A DNA stretch of 64,000 bases from Allodiplogaster sudhausi. Its lineage: Eukaryota > Nematoda > Chromadorea > Rhabditida > Diplogasteridae. The notes under the pieces were generated by a model, which saw only the letters and a list, made by a program, of their open reading frames with translations, searched no databases and was not told the DNA's origin. Position 1 is the stretch's first letter. The number at the start of each line of letters is the position of its first letter. The stretch covers positions 1,634,001-1,698,000 of the forward strand of contig CALZFC010000252.1 in the NCBI GenBank assembly GCA_945643635.1, given 5' to 3'. A program made the translations under genes and the position numbers. Positions 37,430 to 50,235 of the stretch are shown here, in pieces.

Positions 37430-38110
37430 AGAGGAGGGAGAAAGAGGCGGGAGAAAGAAGAGGGTCAGCAGAGTGAGAGAGAAGAATAAGAGAGAAGAGG
37501 GTCAGCGGAGTGAGAGAGGGGAGAGAGAGAATAGGGTCAGCAGAGTGAGGGAGGAGAGTAAGAGAGAAGAGGGTCAGCAGAGTGAGGGAGGAGAGTAAGA
37601 GAGAAGAGGGTCAGCAGAGTGAGGGAGGAGAGTAAGAGAGAAGAGGGTCAGCAGAGTGAGGGAGGAGAGTAAGAGAGAAGAGGGTCAGCAGAGTGAGAGA
37701 GGGGAGAGAGAGAAGAGGGTCAGCAGAGTGAGGGAGGAGAGTAAGAGAGAAGAGGGTCAGCAGAGTGAGGGAGGAGAGTAAGAGAGAAGAGGGTCAGCAG
37801 AGTGAGGGAGGAGAGTAAGAGAGAAGAGGGTCAGCAGAGTGAGGGAGGAGAGTAAGAGAGAAGAGGGTCAGCAGAGTGAGAGAGGGGGGAGAGAGAAGAG
37901 GGTCAGCAGAGTGAGGGAGGAGAGTAAGAGAGAAGAGGGTCAGCAGAGTGAGGGAGGAGAGTAAGAGAGAAGAGGGTCAGCAGAGTGAGGGAGGAGAGTA
38001 AGAGAGAAGAGGGTCAGCAGAGTGAGAGAGGGGAGAGAGAGAAGAGGGTCAGCAGAGTGATAGAGTAGAGGGTGAGCAGAGTGAGAGAGGAGGGGGAGAG
38101 AGAAAGCGGT
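37430..38110. repeat. 37 bp minisatellite with higher-order structure
   Basis: The main unit is GAGGGAGGAGAGTAAGAGAG followed by AAGAGGGTCAGCAGAGT (37 bp). A second, slightly shorter unit has GAGAGAGGGGAGAGAGAG in place of the first half. They follow a pattern: four main units and a variant, four main units and a variant, three main units and a variant. This implies duplication of a multi-unit block of about 180 bp. Both flanks are degenerate. Confidence 0.92.
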
Positions 38111-38359
38111 GTCTGATAATGGGTGCAGGTTCCAGAAGGATGTCTCAAGACCACTGAAAATAACAAAGAGGGAGCGAGCGATGACTATGAAGAAAAGGGA
38201 AGGAAGATACAGATAAATAGAGTTTGATTGCGAGAGGACTCTTTTTCATGTCTTTCTATTGCTTTCTGCTTCTTTTTCTCTCCCTAATCCCATTCTTATT
38301 CTCTGGCTTCTTTCTGCCACTCATTCCTTCAACTCTCTCTCCTCCCCACTTCCTTCGTA

Positions 38360-38361
38360 GC

Positions 38362-38398
<37 letters not shown>

Positions 38399-38410
38399 CT
38401 TTCTCTCTCT
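38360..38410. repeat. (CT)n microsatellite
   Basis: About 50 bp of CT, with a further CT tract at 38,428-38,445. The minus strand just beyond (about 38,540-38,470) holds an isolated hydrophobic frame (LNLFWVVVIIGLAFLLFAIE) that I could not join to other exons. Confidence 0.85.
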
Positions 38411-38819
38411 TCCCCATTTGCTCTGTAGTCTCTCTCTCTCTCGCCTCTCCAAATCACTCTTTCTCTATTGCGAAGAGTAAGAAAGCAAGCCCAATAATGA
38501 CGACAACCCAGAAGAGATTGAGTTCTTCTCATGCAAGCTCTCATGCTGGAACCCACAATTTCCCAGGATACTCGCATTCATTCCATTTCTCCTTCAATGA
38601 TGTACCAAGAAAGTAACCAAAATTTTTCACTGCTTGTCGGCGTAAACGGCTCAACTACCAGAACAAATTTCACAACTCTTAGAACCAACGACTTCGGTTA
38701 ATTCTACACATAAGTTATTGGGAAATAAAATAATGTAGGTACAATCTGCAAATAGAAAGCGCAATCCGGAAAAAGAGCAGGAAATCAAGCAGAAAAGGTA
38801 GATATATAAGCAGCACTAG

Positions 38820-38949
38820 ATTGAAAGAGAGAGGGAGATAGAAAGAGAGCAAGAGAAATAGAGTGAGAGAGGGAGAGAAAGAGATAGAGAAATAGAGAGT
38901 GAGAGAGAGAGCGAACGAGAGAGAAGAGAGAGAAGAGAACGAGACAGAA

Positions 38950-38990
<41 letters not shown>

Positions 38991-39010
38991 AAAGAGAGAG
39001 CGAGAGGGAG
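38820..39010. repeat. (GA)n tract
   Basis: About 190 bp of imperfect GA repeats. CT-rich tracts follow at 39,262-39,305 and 39,455-39,491, and a GA tract at 39,640-39,690, directly beside the TTAA-flanked element. Confidence 0.88.
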
Positions 39011-39459
39011 AGGGAGAAGGAGAATATGTACAGGAGCAGGCCGGGAAGCGAAATAGATAGCTTCTGGACGGTCGGAATTCTGTGGCGACCTCCCTCCAAA
39101 GAGGAAGAGATGGACAGCCAAAGACAATGCATGCCTTTTAGCAATGGAGTGACTGGCATTGCCGCCTTCTACATGGATGAATGCATCTCTTCATCCTTGC
39201 TTACAGCCCCCTCCCCTTACTTACCTTCTCTCTCCCACTCCTTCCCCCTCCCCGGCTTTCTCTCGCTCTCTCTCTCTCTCTCTCTGTCTCTATCTCTCTC
39301 TCTCAACCTTTCTCTCTTTATCTCTTACTCTTTCAATCCACCCATTCTCTCTCCCTCTCTCTTCAATTTTCTCTTTCTTTCTCTCTCGCACTCTACCTTC
39401 TCCCTACTCTTTACCTCTGTCACTCATTCACGCTTTTTATCCACTCTCCAGTTCTCTCT

Positions 39460-39493
<34 letters not shown>

Positions 39494-39656
39494 CTTTTTT
39501 ATCAATGAATTCCAATGTTTTAATTGCTTTTAATGTGGATGAACTGTTTTAGTTTTCATTTAGGAAGCTTATTAATTGAATAGTTGATTTACTCTGACGA
39601 AATAGAGTGCGAGAGAGCGAGAACGATAGCAGAGATAGATAGAGAGACAGAGAGAC

Positions 39657-39688
<32 letters not shown>

Positions 39689-39707
39689 GTGAACTTCTCT
39701 ACGATCG

Positions 39708-39992
39708 TTAAAGGAGGTATCCGGGGAATAATTAACCCATGTTTTGTTCTATGTTGATAAGTTCATTTTGGCGTAAAACATATTTCCAGAAAGTTTGAGC
39801 GATTTTCTTTCATTACATTCTGAGTAATAGTAACGTGAAAACTGGCGGGTAGAGAATTAGCTACAGTAGGTGAGAGCAGCCCTCCTATTTCACATGCTCT
39901 CTCGACCGAGCGACAGGCAACTTTATGAGCGCGCGCATTTAAAGTGCTTCTTTAGCGCTACTGTACAATTATTCGCCGGATACTTCCTTTAA
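39708..39992. mobile_element. Intact 277 bp MITE with TTAA flanks
   Basis: TTAA (39,708-39,711) is followed by AGGAGGTATCCGGGGAATAA. The right end is the inverse, TTATTCGCCGGATACTTCCT, followed by TTAA (39,989-39,992). The interior contains GGGTAGAGAATTAGCTACAG and the CTCTCTCGACCGAGCGAC palindrome shared with the copy at 32,325. There is no coding capacity. Ends and target site are those expected of a non-autonomous piggyBac-type element. Confidence 0.88.
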
Positions 39993-40459
39993 AGACATGC
40001 ATTGACCAGCAGAGATTCTGACCATGAGATTGTGAAGAATGGCTGGTAACAGCTTTACGTTGAGAGGCCAGCGTTTTGTAGTTGTTTAATATATGGAAGA
40101 CTGTATATAATTGAAGGGCGAATAATAAGTTGTCTTTTGGTTTATTCATATGTGATTAGTAAAATGATGAATTAGATGTCAACTGACAGAGATTTGAAAA
40201 GCATGCGGGAGAGGAGCCAGGAAGCCAGTTTGTAGTGACGGTGGCGAAGACTGAAAGGGAAGAGGGAGTCTGCAACTTATCAGCCGCGCATTCGTGAGTT
40301 CAGAACATAATGGGGACGATGTGGTAGCAATGATCCGGGGCAGTTCTGTTACATTTAAAACATCACGTGCATACATGGAAACGAAAAGATCTAATGTGAA
40401 GAGCTGTAGTCCGAAGAGACTAAAAATTGACAGAGAGGTAGAGAGAGAATGACGGATGA

Positions 40460-40471
40460 GAGGGAGAGTGA

Positions 40472-40510
<39 letters not shown>

Positions 40511-40560
40511 CGGAAAATGAGAGGTAGAGGGAGAGAGAGTGAAGAGGGAGAGAGTGAGGA
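40460..40560. repeat. (GA)n tract
   Basis: GA repeats with the core at about 40,476-40,508, flanked by AGAGGGAGAG variants. Confidence 0.88.
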
Positions 40561-41385
40561 AGATGAGAAGGAGAGGGACGAATAGACACTGCAAGGACAG
40601 AAAAGGTGAGAGGGTGTTTTACATGTTGCGCCATTAATGTAAATGATAGATGAGCGCGACAAGAAGTATTTAGAATTGTAAAGTTGAGTGGATCGAGGGA
40701 GACGATTCATTCATAAGTAGTCAAAGGAAGAGCTCATTCACTCCTCTCCTCTCTTTCTCTCTCTTTTCATGATTATACATGAAAAGCTAAAGTAAGCAAG
40801 AGAAGTCGAGTAGTGGAAGAAGAGAAGAGCTCACACGTGGTCTTAGCAACCCCTCTTCCACCACCAATGCATCCTTCCTATCTTAGGCTGGGTCCCCTTC
40901 AGCGACTTGGCAACCTGCACGTGGGATGCATAGGCTGGATGGAGGCAAAACGAAAATCAGGGATTGCTTGCATTCTGATAGGATTTCCGAGACAGTACTA
41001 ATGGATGGCTAAGAGGAATTCAAAAGGTGATCAGGGAGGTGAGCACTAAGAGGCTAAGACTACTGCTAGGAACAGGGAGGCGGTGGCATAGTTCTTGGTT
41101 GTAATTCTCTCTGATTTCTTTATATCGTGATGGAGCGTGGTTGATCTCAATGGAGGGAGTCCTATAACTGGGGAGAAAACAACCATCACTTCAGAATTCC
41201 TACAAGAAATGGAACACTTCAACTGCTTCCACTCACGCTATTTTCTGACCAGAGCATCAGTCACAACAAGCATTTCACCTTTTTTTCACTCTCCATGTCT
41301 CAGTCTCTCTCGCTTCTCCTTTCTCTCTCCGCATATTTTCTCCTCTCTCTTTTCTCTCTATGTCTTTCTCTCCTTCTCTCTCTCT

Positions 41386-41518
<133 letters not shown>

Positions 41519-41552
41519 ATATAAAAATATATTTTTATATCCATCTCTTTTC

Positions 41553-41591
<39 letters not shown>

Positions 41592-41865
41592 CAAATAACA
41601 ACTGAGTGATGGCACACTAAAGTAACATAAGTATAAAAATCATGGAACTCACTCTCATCATTATAGTATTTCGACCTTATTTCTAAAGGTGTATGAAAAC
41701 AAGGCGAAACAAGGAAGTCTTTGCTGTGGATGACGGAGCTGGTGGGAGCAAAGTATTCAGTGGTGGAAGCGCTGCTAGGGGAATGGGAAGGAAGAAGTCT
41801 GCTGGTGGTGACTATGGTGGATTGGACGGAGGGCTTCTCGCCTTCCTTTGATCGTACCTCTGTCT

Positions 41866-41971
41866 CTTTTTCTCTCTCTCTCTCTTCCCTCTCCCTCTCT
41901 CTCTGTCTCTCTCTCTCTCTTCCCTTTCTCTCTGTCTCTGTCTCTCTCTCTGTCTCTCTCTCTCTCTCTTC

Positions 41972-42010
<39 letters not shown>

Positions 42011-42012
42011 TC
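41866..42012. repeat. (CT)n tract
   Basis: About 145 bp of CT-rich sequence with repeated TCCCTTTCTCTCTGTCTCTG motifs, about 0.7 kb upstream of the LAMMER kinase gene. Confidence 0.9.
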
Positions 42013-42692
42013 CTCTCTCACATATACTCTATTTTCCTCTGCCGAGTAATCCACGACTCCTAGCTTGAACTGCCAGGAGCAGTTCATGTTTTCTTCCTCG
42101 ACTCTCTCCTCTTACTTCCCTGAATACTCTTAATCCCGCCGCCTGCGGCAATCGTCTTTCCTTCTATGATCCTCTTCCCTTGGATTCTTACTGATAACTA
42201 TGGTCTTTGTCTTTCAGTTTTCAATAATGAATCGGAGTTATTCTAATCGAAACTTTAAAATGATTTCACGGCAAATTGTGTAATGTGCAACAACGAGCAG
42301 TGGTCCAAGTTGTACCAGGAATTCACTTGATTACGATAATTCTTACAAGTCTTAAAAAAAACAATTCTTAGACACTCACTGAACAACACTCGTCGCAACA
42401 GTTATGTAAGCTATTTTCGACGAAACATTTATAGCAATTGATCCTTCATTAGTATTGTTGTCTTTTTGAATAAAAATCAGAATAAAAAATTGCATTTTTA
42501 TTTTCTGAGTCCGACCGCAATATGTACAAATAAGAACTTTCTCTGGTTATTTTGAAAACTGGCCGTACTCATAAGGATGTGACGCGCGTTCTGCTGCGCG
42601 ATCTTTTGAGAAGTTTATTTCTGCAGTGTATTTTCCTTCGTTCTGATGTGATTGTTTTTTCTTGCTTCCAGGCTTGTTTGTGGTTGGAATAG

Positions 42693-44565
42693 ATGGGCTA
42701 TTCGCGACGCTCCAAACGAACGCGTGAAGGTGGAGACAGCTCTAGCGGCGGCACCTCTTACAGGTCCTTTTCTCGGTACTCACATTTCGTATACTTATAC
42801 ATTCTACTTATTGTTCATTTTATGCACTGGGGTTTAATTTTTGGGGACATTGTATATTACTGTAAATGGTTTAATGAGTCGCCGACAAATGACCATTTAT
42901 AAATTTTAAAAAAACCGTTATTGAGAGCTGTCACTTCGCAAAAAGAGTTTTCAGCTATTAAATTTTCGAAGGTTTCGCGTTTTCCTGAGGACTATTGATT
43001 TATGCCGCAAGGTCGCATATTAACGGGGGAACACTTTTGTATGTTGCTTTGTGGCCACAGAAGAGCAGAATTCCATGGTGTTGCCTAGTTATTTGGATTA
43101 ATAAAATGGCGTGGATTTTTTCTCACCATAACTTTCCACAGTTTTGCTCAGCAAAAGAAATTACGCATGCCGTAAGTGGCTAACTTTTTTTTTAAACATT
43201 CTCCTAGTAGTAATTACAGAATCTTATATATCTTTCTCTCTCTGCGAGTGTTTGTTTATTTTAATTATTTAAGAAATGGATTAAGTAACTACCGCCGAGC
43301 CCGTGATCAGTCTGTTGGCACTCGCGCACGTCATATGGAATCAAGAGGGGAACGAGCGAGGAAGAGAGCTGCTCACTACAGCCCTGAACGGTTTCTTACT
43401 TTCCATCATCTTTATATTCGTTTAGTCATCCCAGTTTACTCAGACGCCCAATTTTCTCATCATGTTTTGCAAAAAATTTTAATTTGTCATTCTGATAAAA
43501 TAAAAGATTGATTGTTGAATATTTGAATAACAAGAGATGCCTCTTCATAACCCTTCCAATCGGGATCTCGATGATTTTATCTCGGTAATTTTACCATATA
43601 GTTTCAATAGTTTATGTATCATTTTTAGTGGAAGTCAACATAATAAATTTTGAGAAATTATTAAGTTATGGAGAGAGCCCTTGTAAGGTTCATAGCTCAT
43701 ATTTTCCCATTTTTCATGCAAGCACATGGTGCACAAAATGTGGTGTTCGGTTTATTTTTGTTGCTATTTTCTTCTTGAACTTTTGGTTTTTAGAGAGGTT
43801 ATCTGTGCCAAAGCAATCGTCTTAGCCAAAAAGTCTGACTTTGCAGATCTTACCGCAAGAACGGAAGCGAGGAAGATAAGAGGAAGAAGACGGAGCGAGA
43901 AGCGGCGAGTGGAAGTGGAGTACGGCCTCTTGAGAGCAGAAAACGCAAGGCGGAAGACAAGGTTATCCACAGTGGTCACTTTGATTCCCATCAGCAAACT
44001 TTCTCCTTTTTACTAATCTAGAAATACGGGACTGGGAATTTAGACTTTTTAAGTTCATCGAAAAAAATGTTCTTCCTTTTTATTTTTGGGAGGGAGCTTC
44101 TTTTGTTTCGCACATTGTCTTCTTCCAAGTATCAAAATCCAGGTGTTTGATTACTTAATAATTTGGGACGGGGGAAATGACCAAGTTCCATTAAATTCAA
44201 GGTGGGCAGGGCAACCGAGGGCCAAAAATCTATCAGTACCTGTAATATCGACACTCCTTTTTCTTATACAATCGCTACGTATAAATCTCTCTTAAATCAG
44301 TGGAGATGAAATTGGGTTTTTTTCTATTTGACTTTTTATTCCGGTTTTATTGATGTATGTTATTTTAATTACATGGGCAAACAGCAAGCAGAAATATATT
44401 TTCTCTAAAAGTGTTAAAAAATTTTGCAAGTTGTCAGCGAATTTTTGGCGCTTGGGTATTAAAACCTAGGGAAAATGTAACAAATGTTTGGAAGTGTTAA
44501 TTTATAGCTGAGAATAGTTTTCTCCCAACTTTGTTTGTGAATATTCTCGACGTGAATTACTCTCT

Positions 44566-44604
<39 letters not shown>

Positions 44605-47600
44605 GCCTTTACCTCAGTCAGGTAGTCGCTATCCTGGTTGCTGTATTTCCCTAACTATAAGTTCGCAAACTTGCTTGTCTCCTCTAGAAATGTTCCAAAC
44701 CCCAGGTGATGGTTGGAGTGAGGCCCTTGTCTCTCTCTATCTCTCTCTATCTGTATCTCTCTATCTCTCTCTCTCTCCCTCTGTGATCAAGTCATGAGGG
44801 GGGGAGGAGGGGTGCCCCTTCCTCTGAGCCTCTTCCGCTGCCTGCAGATGCTGTAAAGTATAGCTGTGGGCGGGACTGCCGCAGGGGACGGCTGTTGGTG
44901 TCTTTGGTCGTGACTCCGCTGCTGCTTCTGCTCTGCCTTGCCCGTTGTTGCCTGCCTCCTGCCTCGAGAAATCTCTCTCTCTCTCTCTCCCTCTCTTTTT
45001 CTCTCTCTCCCTCTATCGCAATTCGTCGTCCACCTTCGTTGGATCTTCCGTCGGTGGCGTCGCCACTGCTGTCTCCGTCTGGTCGGCCGTCTTCAGCGAG
45101 TTCTAGTGTGCCTGAGGGGCGGAAAAGTCGCGAGGTGGCCGTGGGTGCCCCCTCCCCTTCTCCCTCTTCCGCTTCTCCTCTTCCACCAACCACTGTCCAC
45201 TTCCACTCGCACCGTCTGCCCTTCCGTCCGGTGCTCTCTCCTGCTCCCGCTCTCCAGTCGGCGCAGCTTCTGCTCTCTCCTCCTCTTCCAATGCCACGTC
45301 GACTGCCGCTGGTGGTGATTCCACGGCGGCGCAAGTACAAGAATTACGTCTCACGTCGCCGCAACGTACACTTACTCGCTTCTCTGCGTCGCTGTTCGTC
45401 TGATCCACAACTCTACCGATCCTACAATGATTGGGTGGCCCTCTCTCGTCCCTTCACACCCGGCAAAGAGAAGATGGAAGATCCCGTGGGTGCTGCAGCT
45501 GCCCTTGCCGTCAATGGTCCGTCACCTGCGGCTGGCCCCGTCGCTCCACTCGCTCAGGCTGAACCTCTGGATGAGGAAGGGACAGTGCCTGTGGTAGTTG
45601 ATCCGTGGAAGCCATCCACTCCCACGTCCACTCGAGCTGGCAGTAGCAGTAGCAATAAGCAGATCTCAGGCAAACTGTCCGAGTTGAAGAAGGCCGACGC
45701 AGCCAAGGCCGCGTCGTTCCGAGTAGCCGTGACTAAAAAGAAGGTGGAGGACGAGTCGACTCACTCCACTCCTTCCACTTCATCCAACGGAGACGGTGAG
45801 AGTGCCATGAAGAAGACTCCAGTCACGGAGAGGCCGGCTACTGCCAAGACCGTGAAGGAGGAGAAAGTTCCCGCCAGTCCTAAGGACAAACCAAGTACTG
45901 ACACCAAGGAGAAGGTTGCCGTGACTTCTGCCCGTCCAAAGCCGCCCGGCTGCCTCGCCAGCCGAGTGGAGGGAAGGCAACAATTCCATCTGAGAAAGCG
46001 CCGCCTTCTCCCACGAAGAAGACTCCATTGACATCCCAAAGTTCCACGAAGGAGAATGTCCTGCCTCCCCTTTCGCCGAAAGTGGCGAGAACTGGCCTTC
46101 GAACTGCCACAGCCGCGGTTCCTTCTACTAGGGAGACTTTGCTCACCGGTGCCGGTGAAGCAAAAGCAGTTCTTGGTAAGATTCCACCAGAAGAGAATGC
46201 CTCCAAGCCGGGAACACCGTCTGCCCCGAAAGCACTCCGGAAGGCTTATGCAGCGAAGGGGGCGACGAGTATTTGTGTGCCAGGAGAAGAGAGCACCATC
46301 GAGAAGAAGCTGTCGCTGAGGAGAAGGAAGCAGCTCGGAGAGGTCGACCCCACTCCCATCCTCCCTCCCATGACATGTAAGTCCGGAGTCGATCTTGTGG
46401 GAGACAAGTCAGAGGCTGATGACCGACAGGCTAAGAAGACTGCCAATGCAGTCGCTGCTGCCTTCTCTACGCAGAACATGACTGGACTTGTTCTCGAGGT
46501 GGAAAAGAAGGAGAAAGAGGAGAAGAAGGATGCTGATCTCCTCCACAAGGATGAGCCTTCCTCAGTCACTGCTTCCGCCGCTCTCATTTCTCCTGTTCCA
46601 CCAAAAGAAACCAAAACTGCCGCTCTCAGAGCACAGCTACAACTTCCCCCGACTGTTGCTAGTAAAGTTAACAAAATCATTGCGTCGGGGGCTGTAGACA
46701 AGAATCGAAGAAGTCATGCAGCTAAGCTTACAGTTAGTCTTTTAGCATGCAGAGTATTTATCTTTCTGCCACTCGCTTTTCTTCCCTCTCTGGTCTCTCT
46801 CTCTCTCTCTCTCTCTCTAATATGTTTATGATATTGAACTGACGCAAAGTATTTGGTTGTTAAGGGTGAGCGGTCGAATGAGAAGAGTGCTCGTCGGGAT
46901 GGGGCGCTGCTTGGGTTGTCGTCCGCTCTTTCCACCTCAACAAGTCGTCCTCCAATTCAAGATGACCGGGATGGCCATCTGGTCTACTCTCCTGGAGACG
47001 TCATCGTCTCTGGAGAGAAAGCTTGTCAGTTTAAAACTCTAGTTTTCTTCTCTTTCAGTTACTTGAGGATATCTGTCAAAAAAAGAGAATAAATTTGTTC
47101 GCCTGATTTACATGCATTTACTGTGATATTGAATAGATAATACTATTTGCATTCAACTCCCGTACTTCTCTCGTCTCTCACTCACTCTTTTCTCTGTCTG
47201 CCTGTCTTATCTCTCTCTCTATCTCTCGCTCACTCACTCTTTTCTCTGTCTGCCTGTCTTATCTCTCTCTCTATCCCTCGCTCACTCACTCTTTTCTCTG
47301 TCTGTCTGTCTTATCTCTTTCTTTCTCTATCTCTCCTTATGGCAGACTATTCTGAAAGGGAATGTGCTGTTCATGTCTTCCCATTCTCCATCATTAACAT
47401 TTTTCGCTTCATGAGCTTTTTTGACCAGCTTCCCCGTGTCCTGCTTGCCTCCGCTGTTTTCTATTACACCTTTCCTTGAGTTGATCAATCAATACTTCAG
47501 AAGTCTGTGAGAATGGAAACAGTTACTCTTAGTGATATAATTGTCCTGATGTGGGATGATATAGAGAAGGTTATATTATGAGCTCGATATCAGTCATTTG

Positions 47601-49637
47601 GTAATAGTGCAAACTTTACAATTAAGGCACTGCCAGTGATTTCTCGGAATCGTTAGTGAGATACATTTCGAGTGAGGTTGAAGGAACATAGAGAAAAAGA
47701 GAGAACGTAGAGAGAAGAGGAGAAAAGAAGAAAAGACGGACGAGAAGTGACAGGTGGCCCAGTGCATGTTTCAGCCTCTTTCTACCTCTTTCACCATAAG
47801 TCCTTTCTTTTCCTTTGTTTTACGTTCACATATCTTCGTATCCACTGATCTTCCCATGATTCTTTTGTTTCTGATGGCGCTTTTCTAATCATTCTCTCTC
47901 TCTCTCTCTTTCTCTCTCTTCTCTCTCTCTCTCTCTCTTTTGATTTAGATGAGATAATCGAGCAGCTTGGCGAAGGGACTTTCGGAAAGGTGGTAAAAGT
48001 GGTGGAGACGCACGATCCGACGAGGAAGCTGCTAGCCCTGAAGATCATCAAGAATGTCAGCAAATACAGGGAGGCCGCCAAGCTTGAGATCAATGTTCTC
48101 AACCATCTCAAGCACAAGGATCCTCATGGAAAGCAGTCAGTTTATTCCATTTCTTGTTATAATTATTGCCAGTGCGTTGCCGAATTCAATAGTTTGAGTC
48201 CATCCAGTAGTTATTTTCTCATCGTCGAAATTTTTAACGCTTTTTGTCTTCACTCTGATACATTTATAGTCGTACGTATATTTGCTGCGGTATTGAAAGG
48301 GGTTCCGTCGAATTTACAGACTCATCTTCATTTTTAACTGGGGTCCTACTCCATCGAGAATTTTATTGAAATTATGGAGAGAGAAAATCGACTTTTGCCA
48401 TATCCCCTTGCCCGGATGCTAGTGCCAGAAACCACGTGATTTAGTGCTGAGCCGAGTACTTGATTGTCATAAAGATGGGAAAGATTGAATGATTGACTTG
48501 CAGCCTGGTAATCCAGTTGATGCAACACTTCGACTTCTATGGCCATACTTGCTTGCTCTTCGAACTCCTTGGCCTGAGCGTCTTTGACTTCATGGTTCCT
48601 CTCTTTTTATCTTTTCTTTTTTATCTTCATTCTTTCCTGCTACAATTCCATAATGAAATGTTTTAATTAAGAGAAAAAAACACATAAAAATAGAAGCTTA
48701 AATGCGGAATTAATGGTTGCAGAAGAACAATAATTACCATCCGTACCCGATGGAACAAGCTCGCTATATCTCTTACCAACTCTGTTACGCCGTCAAGTTC
48801 CTCCACGACAACAAGCTCACTCACACTGATTTGAAGCCGGAGAACATACTCTTCTGCAATTCCGAATTCCGCGAAGAGGTCACAATTCTTTTTTTATTAG
48901 AATAATTTTTCGCACCATTCTTATTCGGCGTGTTGTAGTGTGTAGTGAAGATGTCCTTTTTGAAGGAGAGCAGCGGAGGACGAAGGCGAAAGCCAGTGAA
49001 GATTGTCCGAGATGCTTCAGTCAGACTCATCGACTTGGGATCAGCCACTTTCGACCATGAACATCACTCTACTATTGTCTCCACAAGGCACTACAGGGCA
49101 CCCGAAGTTATCCTCGGTTCGATTTCGACCTTTTTCGTTCTTGAAGAAGATAGCTAAATAATGTTTTGGAAAAGGCTTGTTGTATGGGAAGGAATGGTGG
49201 AAGATTGCAGAACTCGGCTGGAAGCAACCCTGCGACCTGTGGTCGATTGGTTGTATTCTCTTCGAGATGTACTTGGGAGTCACCCTCTTCCAGACTCACG
49301 ACAACCGAGAGCATCTCGCAATGATGCAGAGGATACTCGGGGACATCCCCTATCGCATGGCCAGAAAAACAAAGTCATTTCTCTACTTTGTCACTTATTT
49401 GCGAATTAGTTTAAAACCTTGATCGCAAATATATTCCCCAAGTTGAGCCAGCTTCATAATGTTTTAGCTATGATAATCTGGTATATTTCAGGACGAAGTA
49501 CTTTTACCACGGTAAATTGGATTGGAACGACAAGGGAGCAGATGGGCAGTACGTTCGTGAGAATTGCAAGTCGCTGCGGGTACTATCCTCTTCTATTTCT
49601 CTTTTTCTCATGCGTTTCTCTCTCTGTCGTTTTATGT

Positions 49638-49669
<32 letters not shown>

Positions 49670-50235
49670 GTTCTCTCTCCTTATCTCATACCTAACGTGA
49701 CTCTGCAGAGATACATGGTATCCCATGAGCCGGAGCACGTCGAGCTGTTCGAGTTGATTGAACGTATGTTGGACTACGAACCGGACAGCCGAATCACACT
49801 GGCAGAGGCCCTCGATCACCCTTACTTTGCTCGCCTCCCTCCAAGCCAAAGGTTGGGCCGACATTTCAATCATGAGAATTAAAAATATGGTTGAAAGCAA
49901 CCAATTTTGTTCGGTGTTATAGCCGGCGCCCGGTGAGCATTTCTTTGAATTGTTTATGCACACCGAAATGAGATGTGTTGGAGAAGAAGAAAAGCGAAAG
50001 AAATAATTAAAAGCATAAAGCGAAAGTAATGAATAACGGTTACAGAAAGTACAGTGACAAATGGTAATTCGCCGTGCGTTTCTTCTTATTTTAGGCCGAA
50101 GAAATGCCCTGTGAACTGAATAATTTGCTTTCCGCTTCCAGAATAGCGGCGCCGGTGACATCAGTGCGGAATGGAGTATCGTCTTCGGTGGTGAGACCTG
50201 CAGAAGCGACGGTCCCTTCGGCAGCGTCCGGTTAA
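42693..50235 (+). CDS. LAMMER (CLK/Doa) dual-specificity protein kinase with long basic N-terminal region
   Basis: Exons joined in phase: 42,693-42,775, 43,274-43,390, 43,847-43,961; a large Ser/Pro/Lys-rich exon (within about 45,010-46,732, with a frame break, and possibly smaller exons before it); 46,865-47,024, 47,949-48,135, 48,504-48,594, 48,723-48,878, 48,939-49,116, 49,211-49,373, 49,492-49,579, 49,709-49,851 and 50,142-50,235. The N-terminus is basic and Arg/Ser-containing ([19 protein letters not shown]), as in CLK kinases. [13 protein letters not shown] leads into the glycine loop LGEGTFGKV. The domain shows [58 protein letters not shown] and [17 protein letters not shown] kinases phosphorylate SR splicing factors, mainly in the nucleus. 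Two features are unusual: DLG instead of the usual DFG, and Gln for Glu in the LAMMER signature. The C-terminus is either ...[11 protein letters not shown]... (spliced) or a readthrough end at 49,882. Confidence 0.9.
45915..45970 (+). other. Frame break inside the LAMMER kinase N-terminal exon
   Basis: An open frame running to about 45,930 (…[12 protein letters not shown]) is continued in another frame (…[20 protein letters not shown]) to 46,732, with the same Ser/Pro/Lys-rich composition on both sides. No donor-acceptor pair was seen here. A one-base indel in the assembly, a very short intron or a real frameshift could explain it. Confidence 0.6.
47165..47335. repeat. 52 bp tandem repeat, three copies, in a LAMMER kinase intron
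   Basis: Three near-identical copies of a unit beginning GCTCACTCACTCTTTTCTCT and ending in CT repeats. A (CT)n tract at 47,891-47,939 ends just before the TTGATTTAG acceptor of the next exon, so it forms much of the polypyrimidine tract. Confidence 0.88.

Noticed and set aside
48346..48546. Minus-strand frame inside the LAMMER kinase gene
   Set aside because: It lies antisense to a verified kinase exon and its upstream intron.
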